Shown here: one piece after another, positions 1 to 5,251 of the stretch
How the letters are laid out: each line of letters starts with the position of its first letter
Position numbering within the stretch: position 1 is the first letter of the stretch
Assembly (NCBI GenBank): GCA_963629425.1
Contig: CAVGIU010000096.1
Span: 1-5,251 of the forward strand
Direction: 5' to 3'
Length of the DNA: 5,251 bases
Origin: F23-B02 sp963629425
GTDB taxonomy: Bacteria; Bacillota; Clostridia; Oscillospirales; Oscillospiraceae
Notes under the pieces: generated by a model
What the model saw: only the letters and a program-made list of their open reading frames with translations
Database searches by the model: none
Told to the model about the DNA's origin: nothing
Made by a program: the position numbers and the translations under genes

Positions 1-1879
1 GCTCACGGCGACGCATTGCCACTCGTCGACCTCAAACACCTCATGGTTTGCGCTGTATGACCTCATAAACGGCGTTCCCGGCTACGATGACGAGAGCTAC
101 AAGATCATCGTCAGGGGCATTGCCAAGGCAATAGAGCAGGCCTACGACGGCCGCGTTTCGGGTTCTGCCTCGCTCGTTTACGGTGAGACCGATATCAGCG
201 CCTCGAACCGCTCGGCAGATGCGTTTCTCACGAACAAAAACGTCGGCAGCTATGGCTATACCGTAAATGCCGACGGCACATTCAGCTATGAGACCGGCCT
301 CAAAGCCGCAAAGGAAGCCTACAACCACGAGATGGCGGGCATAATTCTCACTGACAGCAGCGGAAAGGATATCGGATTTTTCAACTTCTTCGGCTCGCAC
401 GGAACGTCAAACGGCATTGACAATACGCTCGTTGCCTCCGATCATAAGGGCTATGCCGCACTCAAGGTCGAAGAGGAGAATGGCGACGGCTTTGTAGCGG
501 CCTTCGCTCAGGCCGACAGCGGCGATACGAGCCCAAACGCCGTAAACTATTCCGATTATCACGAGGCATTCCTGCGCCCGGATGAGATATATGGCACGGA
601 CGTTATCGAAAATCAGATCATCCACGGTTGGGAGGAAGCGGATGCCGCGCTGGAGCTTATAAATTCTGCCGAGCGTATACCGCTCTCGGGCGACTTTGCG
701 GTGAACTATACGGCGGTAGATTTTTCTGACATCACCGTTGACACAAAATACGTCGGCGAATACTACATGCCGTACGATGATCTGAGTGACGGCATAGTCA
801 AAACAAGCGAGCCCTGCATCGGCGCGGGCATAATCGCCGGAGATGAGGAGGGCGCTCCCGTTGATAATGCCGCCGAGGGCGCCGTAAGGCATCAATTCGT
901 GTGGAACGAAGAAACGCAGAGCTATGAGCGCATACCCTGCGACTTCAAGATGATCGACCTCAAGGGTCTGCAATATCTCTTTAAGCCCCTTTGGCCGACC
1001 GCGATGAAGATACTGCAATCCGACGGCTATGACGAGGCTCAGGCAGAAAAAGTTGTGTGTCTTGCAGTCGGTAAGTTCATGCAGAAGGCGCAGCCATTGC
1101 AGATAATTCGCATGGGCAGCGTTGCCATTGTGGGTGTGCCCTTTGAGCTCACGTTTGAGCAGGCGAATAGGACCCGCGCCGTGCTCGAAGAAACGCTTTC
1201 CGCGGCAGGAGTCGGAAAGGTCATAATTGCGACCCATGCCAATGCCTACAGCCAGTACGTCACCACCCGCGAGGAGTACGCCGCGCAGCATTACGAGGGT
1301 GCGACCTGCCTGTTCGGACCGTGGTCGGGCGCTGCGCTGACGCAGGAGCTTGACAAGCTTGCGCAAGGCATTGTCAGCGGCGAAAAAGCCGAACCCGGCG
1401 CAGCACTCATGCAGAAAACGCCCTTTAAGCTCGTCTACACCGCCGCGGCCATAGCCAATCCCGTTATCGATCGCAAGGGTTATGGTCAGCTTAAAGCCGA
1501 CGTAAGCAAGACCGAATATGCAAAAGGAGAGTGGGTAACAGCCTCCTTCACCGGCGTAAACCCCAGGCATGTATCGATCCTTACGATCAAGGGCAGCGAG
1601 CTTATCGAGGGCTACAGCTATATGGAGGTGCAGAAGCAGACCGGGGAGGACGAATGGGAGACTGTGCTCACGGATGCTGATCCCTACACCACCTTCCACT
1701 GCGTAAATTCCGCGCGCGACGGCTGGACCGCCACCGCCGGCTGGCTTATAAAAGGCGATAATTTTGATAACGGAACCTACAGACTTGTCTATAACGGCAT
1801 CGCAAAGCGCCTTGTCAAGGCGAAAATGAGCTATATACCGTTTAGTGTGGCAAGCTCATCGTTTAACGTCGCTGTGTAA
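1..1879 (+). CDS. Neutral/alkaline ceramidase-family amidase (5' partial)
   Basis: The frame is open from base 2 to the TAA at 1877-1879 and gives 625 residues; the ATG at 332 is internal, because family motifs lie upstream of it. Seen in order (residues counted from base 2): ATHCHS with H5 and H7 (metal-site region), SASNRS at 66-71, FFGSHGTSNG with H133, SDHKGYAA near 146-153, the nucleophile motif GDTSPN with S177, VPFELT with E382, and AYSQYVTTREEYAAQHYEGA with Y419. E382 and Y419 are 37 residues apart, like zinc ligands E411 and Y448 of the Pseudomonas enzyme. Residues about 497-625 match the family's C-terminal immunoglobulin-like domain. Characterised members are zinc amidases, usually secreted, that split ceramide into sphingosine and fatty acid. 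Roughly 90 residues plus any signal peptide are missing on the left, so location cannot be judged. Family membership is firm; ceramide as substrate is inferred, and another N-acyl lipid is possible. Confidence 0.93.
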   Translation, partial: LTATHCHSSTSNTSWFALYDLINGVPGYDDESYKIIVRGIAKAIEQAYDGRVSGSASLVYGETDISASNRSADAFLTNKNVGSYGYTVNADGTFSYETGLKAAKEAYNHEMAGIILTDSSGKDIGFFNFFGSHGTSNGIDNTLVASDHKGYAALKVEEENGDGFVAAFAQADSGDTSPNAVNYSDYHEAFLRPDEIYGTDVIENQIIHGWEEADAALELINSAERIPLSGDFAVNYTAVDFSDITVDTKYVGEYYMPYDDLSDGIVKTSEPCIGAGIIAGDEEGAPVDNAAEGAVRHQFVWNEETQSYERIPCDFKMIDLKGLQYLFKPLWPTAMKILQSDGYDEAQAEKVVCLAVGKFMQKAQPLQIIRMGSVAIVGVPFELTFEQANRTRAVLEETLSAAGVGKVIIATHANAYSQYVTTREEYAAQHYEGATCLFGPWSGAALTQELDKLAQGIVSGEKAEPGAALMQKTPFKLVYTAAAIANPVIDRKGYGQLKADVSKTEYAKGEWVTASFTGVNPRHVSILTIKGSELIEGYSYMEVQKQTGEDEWETVLTDADPYTTFHCVNSARDGWTATAGWLIKGDNFDNGTYRLVYNGIAKRLVKAKMSYIPFSVASSSFNVAV

Positions 1880-1892
1880 AAAAATAAATAAC

Positions 1893-1925
1893 TAAAAGAG
1901 ACTTGCCCTTGGCAAGTCTCTTTTA
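1893..1925. terminator. Bidirectional intrinsic terminator between ceramidase and transporter genes
   Basis: A perfect inverted repeat pairs 1893-1907 with 1911-1925 (15 bp, loop CTT; core AGAGACTTGCC / GGCAAGTCTCT). The plus-strand arm ends in TCTCTTTTAATT. The minus-strand transcript leaves the stem into a long T-rich run (TTTTAGTTATTTATTTTTTT), so it should work well for the leftward transporter gene and reasonably for the rightward ceramidase gene, whose stop lies 13 bases before it. The transporter's stop codon (1923-1925) lies inside the stem. Confidence 0.9.
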
Positions 1926-3119
1926 ATTCTCCGTAGTTTGTATCGCGCCGAGCATGATGAGCGTTCCGACGGCGGAGACGATAACGCCGATAAGCAGCGT
2001 GAATTTCGGCGTCGAGCTGTCGAGCAGAAGACCGCCTATGTAGCTTGCGAATATGCTGCCGAGCGTTATCATAGAGGTAACGAAGGCCTGCCCCTTGACA
2101 GCATTGTGCTTTGCGATGACCTCGTCAACATAGCGCACCGATGCCGGAACGAACAGCGCAAAGGAAAAAGCCTGAAGTGCCTCGGCCGCATACAGGGCGG
2201 GTATGCTTGAAGCCAGGTATATCATGAGCTCCTTCACGGAGAACATGATGACCGCAAAACGCAGCAGGGAGGAGCACTTAAAGCGCCGCGTCAGGCGACT
2301 GAACAGCAGCATAACGGGCACCTCTACGACCGTCATAAAGGCGAGTACGTTGCCCATATCCTCACTGCTGCCGCCTATATTGCGGATAAATTCTATCATA
2401 AAATTGCCGATCATACCATGAGTAAAATAAAGCGTTGCCGTGCCGAGAAGAAAGAGCATAAAGCGCTTATTCTCCCACGCAAACTCGAGCAGACCGCTCG
2501 ACTTTTCAGCCTTGACCTGAGCATGATTCTCGGGAGCCGCGGCGCGATGAGCCCGGTCGCCGGGGATAAACGGCAAAGTTGTAAGTCCCAGCAGCGCCGA
2601 GAACAGTATAAATGCCATCGGTACGGCGTTTGCGCTCACGCGCTGCACGAGCATACCGAGGATAACATTGCACGCGGCATATGACAGCGAGCCCAGCGCC
2701 CTTGCACGGCTGAAATTTATGCCGCAGCCCCAGCTTTCAATGTAAAAGCTAAGCGATATGCACAGGGGGTTGAGCAGCGTGTTTCCCGCGACCAGCAGGG
2801 CATAGGATCCGATGAGCGAAATGCTGTCCGACGGCAGAAGGTACACCGCCAGCATGAGCAGTACAGCCAGCACCGCCGTTAGCCGTATGCACCTCAGAAG
2901 CGTTCGGCGGTCGCTGCGGTCGACATACCCTGCGATGAGCGGCTGAATGACAAATCCAATAATGTTGCCCAAGGCGAACACGATGCCGATCTCGTAGTTT
3001 GAATAGCCTCGAAACTGCAAAAACACGGTCGTAAAGCAAAAAACCACGGCGCTCGTGACCCAATAGGTGATCTGCAGGAGAGAATAATCTATATTAAGCT
3101 CTTTTTCGGATGATTTCAT
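1923..3119 (-). CDS. Major facilitator superfamily transporter (MFS_1-like / LacY-like)
   Basis: A 398-residue membrane protein with about 12 hydrophobic helices in two six-helix halves, joined by a polar loop near residues 187-222 (basic and alanine-rich). The helix 2-3 loop carries the MFS motif-A pattern G64-Y-V-D67-R68-x-D70-R71-R72, preceded by Q59-P60. The helix 4-5 region has E128 and then R138-A-R140-A-L-G143-S-L-S-Y147, similar to the R142-A-R144...G147...W151 stretch of the lactose permease. The start chosen is the ATG at 3119, because AAAGGAG lies 11 bases upstream; an in-frame TTG at 3143 sits upstream of and overlaps that binding site, so it is unlikely. It probably works as a proton-coupled symporter or an exporter in the cytoplasmic membrane; the substrate cannot be read from the sequence. 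It is transcribed alone from the promoter at 3158-3186 and ends in the terminator shared with the ceramidase gene. Confidence 0.9.
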   Translation of the reverse strand: MKSSEKELNIDYSLLQITYWVTSAVVFCFTTVFLQFRGYSNYEIGIVFALGNIIGFVIQPLIAGYVDRSDRRTLLRCIRLTAVLAVLLMLAVYLLPSDSISLIGSYALLVAGNTLLNPLCISLSFYIESWGCGINFSRARALGSLSYAACNVILGMLVQRVSANAVPMAFILFSALLGLTTLPFIPGDRAHRAAAPENHAQVKAEKSSGLLEFAWENKRFMLFLLGTATLYFTHGMIGNFMIEFIRNIGGSSEDMGNVLAFMTVVEVPVMLLFSRLTRRFKCSSLLRFAVIMFSVKELMIYLASSIPALYAAEALQAFSFALFVPASVRYVDEVIAKHNAVKGQAFVTSMITLGSIFASYIGGLLLDSSTPKFTLLIGVIVSAVGTLIMLGAIQTTEN

Positions 3120-3128
3120 ATTCTTACG

Positions 3129-3137
3129 CTCTCCTTT
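3129..3137 (-). promoter_or_regulatory. Ribosome binding site of the MFS gene
   Basis: On the minus strand AAAGGAGAG lies 9 bases before the ATG at 3119. It decides the start: the longer frame beginning with TTG at 3143 would place this site inside the coding sequence. Confidence 0.85.
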
Positions 3138-3157
3138 GGACAATTTTTGCGACAGAT

Positions 3158-3186
3158 ATTATACCATCATCGCCCGCGAATAACAA
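3158..3186 (-). promoter_or_regulatory. Sigma-A-type promoter of the MFS gene
   Basis: On the minus strand a consensus -10 TATAAT (3158-3163) is extended by TGG (TGGTATAAT). It is preceded at exactly 17 bases by TTGTTA (3181-3186), which matches 4 of 6 positions of TTGACA. The expected transcript start near 3150 gives a leader of about 30 bases. No clear operator palindrome is seen over it. Confidence 0.8.
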
Positions 3187-3344
3187 GCAAGCAGCGTCGC
3201 GTGAGCCGGCACATTCCAAAATGCACCAGAATTCGTAGGCAGAGGCAAGCTCGCAGATATAAAAGTTTGCAATTGCGCATAAGCATGCCTAAATGTAGCT
3301 GTTTCTTTTAGCTGAGGGAATTTACTTCACCGCACGAACCGGCC

Positions 3345-3373
3345 TTTTCATTTTGTCCTGTGTATTGTATAAT
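3345..3373 (+). promoter_or_regulatory. Sigma-A-type promoter of the EcsC-family gene
   Basis: TTTTCA (3345-3350, 4 of 6 matches to TTGACA) and a consensus TATAAT (3368-3373) are separated by 17 bases. The expected transcript start is near 3380, at the edge of the ribosome binding site, which predicts a leader of only about 15 bases. It is divergent from the MFS promoter; the two -35 elements are about 160 bases apart, so each could be controlled separately. Confidence 0.78.
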
Positions 3374-3377
3374 CGTG

Positions 3378-3386
3378 AAAAAGGAG
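3378..3386 (+). promoter_or_regulatory. Ribosome binding site of the EcsC-family gene
   Basis: AAAAAGGAG lies 8 bases before the ATG at 3395. It sets the start there; an in-frame ATG at 3353 would lie inside the promoter spacer and has no ribosome binding site. Confidence 0.88.
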
Positions 3387-3394
3387 CTGAGACA

Positions 3395-4171
3395 ATGAAC
3401 GATTTTGAACGCGAGTGGCAAAAGCAGCTTGCCGCCGAGAAAAAATATATAGACGAGCGGGCAAAGCGCGGCGATAGCCGCCTGAACAGTCTTCTGCAGG
3501 CCAAGGTACCGAATAAGCTAAAATATACGCTCGACGAGGGCTTTGCAAAGGCCTTTGAGCTTATCTTCGCAAAGGGGACGGGAGTTATAGAAAAAACCTA
3601 TAACCGCCGCGATATAGAGCGCAGCAGCCGCGTGCGGCGCATTATTGCCGAGAATAACCCGACAAAACGCGCTCTGCGAGATGCGTCACAGGGCTCGGCG
3701 GCAAAGAAAATGAAGAACACCGTGCTCTCCGGCGTTTCCGGCATAGGGATGGGGCTTATCGGTGTTGGGATACCGGATATTCCGGTGTTTACCGCTATGC
3801 TGCTAAAAAGCATTTACGAGATATCGCTCGGTTACGGATATGACTACGATAAAATGGATGAAAAGTATTTTATCCTGCTTGTGATAGGCGCGGCGCTGCG
3901 ATACGGGGACGAGCTCAAGGCCGCCGACGACAGAGTGAACTATTTCATCGAGCACGGAGCCGAGCCCGATGCAGAGACGATGAGAACCGAGGTCCGTATT
4001 GCTGCCGAGGGATTGTCCGGTGAGCTTCTGTACATGAAATTTTTGCAGGGCATACCCATTGTCGGCGCGGTCGGCGGCGCGTATGACCCAATATACATAG
4101 ACCGCATCACGCGCTACGCAAGCATGAAATACAATCGCAGATTTCTGCATGATATAAATAACAGGAAATAG
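3395..4171 (+). CDS. EcsC family protein
   Basis: A 258-residue protein starting at the ATG served by AAAAAGGAG. Residues 1-36 are charged and probably helical, rich in Lys, Glu and Arg. Next come the EcsC-family hallmarks: a glycine-rich hydrophobic stretch at 110-125 leading into G125-I-P-D-I-P130, then M135-L-L-K-S-I-Y-E-I-S-L-G-Y-G148; a hydrophobic segment at 158-168; and near the C-terminus F216-L-Q-G-I-P-I-V-G-A-V-G-G228, followed by the basic Y234-x-D-R-x-x-R-Y-A-x-x-K-Y-N-R-R249. The founding member is the third gene of the Bacillus ecs ABC-transporter operon, but the family's biochemical role is not settled. Here no ABC transporter genes adjoin it. It has its own promoter and terminator, so it is a stand-alone paralogue. 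The hydrophobic stretches suggest membrane association (inference). The family call is firm; no function is proposed. Confidence 0.88.
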   Translation: MNDFEREWQKQLAAEKKYIDERAKRGDSRLNSLLQAKVPNKLKYTLDEGFAKAFELIFAKGTGVIEKTYNRRDIERSSRVRRIIAENNPTKRALRDASQGSAAKKMKNTVLSGVSGIGMGLIGVGIPDIPVFTAMLLKSIYEISLGYGYDYDKMDEKYFILLVIGAALRYGDELKAADDRVNYFIEHGAEPDAETMRTEVRIAAEGLSGELLYMKFLQGIPIVGAVGGAYDPIYIDRITRYASMKYNRRFLHDINNRK

Positions 4172-4202
4172 AAAGCAGCCGCAATGCGGCTGCTTTAAAA
4201 TT
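4172..4202. terminator. Bidirectional intrinsic terminator between EcsC and GntR genes
   Basis: The arms 4172-4182 (AAAGCAGCCGC) and 4186-4196 (GCGGCTGCTTT) form a perfect 11-bp GC-rich stem with an AAT loop, starting right after the EcsC stop codon. On the plus strand the stem runs into TTTAAAATTTTATTTTTT. On the minus strand it runs into TTTCTATTTCC, a weaker tail. It should end the EcsC transcript strongly and the GntR transcript, whose stop is at 4203-4205, more weakly. Confidence 0.88.
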
Positions 4203-4946
4203 TTATTTTTTCCCGGACTTCGTTTTTCTGACGGTGGAGAAGGGATCCGCGCCGCCGCCGGAGAACATGGTGAAGTTGAGGCTTGATTTGACATGGTCGG
4301 CCATTGCCTGTTTTGCAAGGTCGGGGATGTGCATCTTTATTGCCTCGACGACCGCAACATGATTGTAAATGACGCTCGGTGACCAGGGATTATCCTCGGA
4401 GTTGCTGATAAATTTTATCATCGAGGACTGATACATCGTAAGATTCGGCAGAAGCATTTTGTAACACTTTTGGATGTACTTATTACCGCAGGACTCAACG
4501 ATGAGACCGTGGAAGGGCATGTCGGTTGCTATCATTCCGTCATAGTCCTTACGGATGACGCAGTCGGCAAACTCGCCGGCGAGCTTGTCAAGCTCACGCA
4601 CGGTGCCGGAGTCTGCGCGTTCGGTACACAGGGCGGCGGCCTCACATTCGATGGCGGAGCGTACATCATAGAGGTCGATCATATCCTTCAGGCTCAGGTC
4701 GATGACGAAGAAGCCGCTCGTGTCCGGCTTTGAAACCACAAAGCCCTGCTCGCAGAGGTTCATTATAGCCTCGGCGACGGGAGTGCGGGATATGCCGAGA
4801 GCGGAGGCAATGCTGTTGACGTTTAATTTAGTTCCCGGAGCGATGCACAGGGAAACAATCTCGTCATATAGCATCTGCGAAACTATATCGCGCAGCTTCG
4901 CGCTCGGATTTGCGTCAAGGTAAACCTGAAACTGGTCACGCTTCAA
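4203..4946 (-). CDS. GntR-family transcriptional regulator, FadR/FCD subfamily
   Basis: A 247-residue two-domain repressor-type protein. Residues about 15-80 form the GntR winged helix: L18-R-D-I-V, then P37-G-T-K-L, then the helix-turn-helix L50-G-I-S-R54-T-P56-V-A58-E-A-I with the wing near S72-K-P-D-T-S-G78. Residues about 85-225 are an all-helical FCD ligand domain with the usual metal-site residues D142-x3-H146, H196 and H218; FCD regulators generally bind metal plus a small carboxylate or sugar acid there. A58 replaces the arginine usual after P-V in this helix. The tail (236-247) is basic. The start chosen is TTG at 4946, because AAAGGA lies 9 bases upstream; the TTG at 4955 directly abuts that site, and no in-frame ATG exists before an upstream stop. 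The target is unknown: possibly itself, or genes beyond the right edge. Confidence 0.92.
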   Translation of the reverse strand: MKRDQFQVYLDANPSAKLRDIVSQMLYDEIVSLCIAPGTKLNVNSIASALGISRTPVAEAIMNLCEQGFVVSKPDTSGFFVIDLSLKDMIDLYDVRSAIECEAAALCTERADSGTVRELDKLAGEFADCVIRKDYDGMIATDMPFHGLIVESCGNKYIQKCYKMLLPNLTMYQSSMIKFISNSEDNPWSPSVIYNHVAVVEAIKMHIPDLAKQAMADHVKSSLNFTMFSGGGADPFSTVRKTKSGKK

Positions 4947-4955
4947 TTGGATCAA

Positions 4956-4961
4956 TCCTTT
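4956..4961 (-). promoter_or_regulatory. Ribosome binding site of the GntR gene
   Basis: On the minus strand AAAGGA ends 9 bases before the TTG at 4946 and touches the TTG at 4955. Normal spacing favours the inner TTG as the true start. Confidence 0.7.
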
Positions 4962-4983
4962 CGTGTTTAATTGGAAGCAAAAA

Positions 4984-5012
4984 ACTATATGTTAAATAAA
5001 AAGTGAGCTTAA
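4984..5012 (-). promoter_or_regulatory. Possible promoter of the GntR gene
   Basis: On the minus strand TATAGT (4984-4989, 5 of 6 matches to the -10 consensus) is the best candidate close to the gene. At 17 bases the -35 position reads TTAAGC (3 of 6), which is weak. The hexamer overlaps a loose AAC-N5-GTT dyad at 4983-4993 that could serve an autoregulator, though this is speculative. An alternative -10, a perfect TATAAT at 5068-5073 on the minus strand, also lacks a good -35. Confidence 0.3.
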
Positions 5013-5067
5013 ATACATCCGCTATTCTACGGCAGATGAAATGAAAATGCAATACCTCAGGTGCATA

Positions 5068-5087
5068 ATTATAAAAAATTTTATAAT
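5068..5087. repeat. AT-rich inverted repeat
   Basis: ATTATAAAA (5068-5076) and TTTTATAAT (5079-5087) are perfect inverted copies separated by AA. Each arm holds a TATAAT when read outward on its own strand, but no -35 partner is evident on either strand. It may be a protein-binding site, a curved promoter-like segment or chance in AT-rich DNA. Confidence 0.6.
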
Positions 5088-5151
5088 ACTCCCTGCTGCA
5101 CGAGCATATTCCGCCAAGCACCTGTTAATTTGTCGGCAAAATAGCAAAGAA

Positions 5152-5183
5152 ATACGCACCGATGCTATTGCATCGGTGCGTAT
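5152..5183 (-). terminator. Hairpin, probable terminator of a leftward gene beyond the window
   Basis: ATACGCACCGATGC (5152-5165) pairs perfectly with 5170-5183 around a TATT loop, giving a 14-bp stem. On the minus strand it is followed by TTCTTTGCTATTTTG, a moderate T-rich tail. On the plus strand no T run follows. This fits the end of a minus-strand gene entering from the right and would insulate the GntR gene from it. Confidence 0.6.
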
Positions 5184-5251
5184 GCAGACAGTCAAAAAAC
5201 CTATGTTGCAGAGGAAAAGCATCCGCGCAGCAGGGGAGCGCGAGGGGGCAA

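Larger units (their letters stand above)
4962..5251. other. Right-hand gap without a supported gene
   Basis: The first half is AT-rich and serves as the GntR upstream region. It also holds the AT palindrome at 5068-5087 and the hairpin at 5152-5183. The short open frames here on the minus strand run straight through the hairpin, lack ribosome binding sites and have compositions unlike real proteins, so none is called. The last 50 bases become GC-rich and may be the edge of a neighbouring gene: a minus-strand frame open from the edge ends in TAG at 5201-5203, and a plus-strand frame opens with ATG at 5203. Confidence 0.6.

Noticed and set aside
332..334. ATG at 332 as the start of the ceramidase gene
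   Set aside because: The frame is open back to base 2, and the upstream 110 codons encode the family's histidine motif and NRS motif.
407..1699. A 430-codon open frame antisense to the ceramidase gene (and another at 41-400)
   Set aside because: Its codons occupy exactly the same triplets as the real gene, so it stays open simply because the real gene almost never uses TTA, CTA or TCA codons. The sense frame carries many family motifs, while the antisense protein resembles nothing.
3120..3143. TTG at 3143 as the transporter start
   Set aside because: It would place the strong AAAGGAG site inside the gene and itself lacks a ribosome binding site.
3269..3276. GCAATTGC palindrome and a TAGCTG direct repeat (near 3296-3314) in the divergent intergenic region
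   Set aside because: They are short, of a length expected by chance, and not placed over either promoter.
4470..4923. Plus-strand open frames across the GntR gene (4470-4733 and 4702-4923)
   Set aside because: They are antisense to a clear GntR/FCD protein, lack ribosome binding sites and show no recognisable protein features.
4983..4993. AAC-N5-GTT dyad near the GntR start as an FCD operator
   Set aside because: Only three paired bases per arm, and it lacks the GT...AC core usual for this family; kept only as a remark under the possible promoter.
1..5251. The four genes as one functional system or defence island
   Set aside because: They alternate in orientation, have separate promoters and terminators, and share no known pathway; no mobile, toxin, nuclease or repeat-array signals are present.

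Overview
The window looks like a piece of a bacterial chromosome, probably from a Gram-positive gut-type Clostridia (Oscillospirales-like) organism. This rests on consensus TATAAT promoters, strong AAAGGAG/AAAAAGGAG ribosome binding sites, TTG start use, an EcsC-family gene, and moderately GC-rich coding sequence that still uses many ATA codons between AT-rich gaps. The lineage is an inference; no rRNA or marker gene is present.

There are four genes in alternating orientation (+, -, +, -). (1) Bases 1-1879, +: the 3' part of a neutral/alkaline ceramidase-family amidase, with its N-terminus beyond the left edge. The nucleophile motif GDTSPN, the metal-ligand motifs and the C-terminal beta domain are all recognisable. 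(2) Bases 1923-3119, -: a 12-helix major facilitator transporter of the MFS_1-like/LacY-like kind. (3) Bases 3395-4171, +: an EcsC-family protein. (4) Bases 4203-4946, -: a GntR-family regulator of the FadR/FCD type, starting at TTG.

The two convergent junctions (1880-1922 and 4172-4202) each hold a strong hairpin that should stop transcription from both sides. The divergent junction (3120-3394) holds two well-formed, separate sigma-A-type promoters, one for the transporter and one for the EcsC gene. Each gene from the transporter onward therefore seems to be its own transcription unit, and nothing ties the four into one pathway. The right-hand 305 bases hold no convincing complete gene. They contain the leader of the GntR gene, an AT-rich palindrome and a 14-bp hairpin that looks like a terminator for a leftward gene outside the window.

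I see no mobile element, CRISPR array, structural RNA gene or clearly new system. The points most worth a second look are the altered metal-site motif of the ceramidase homologue, the loss of a usually conserved DNA-contact arginine in the GntR recognition helix, and LacY-like residues in the transporter.
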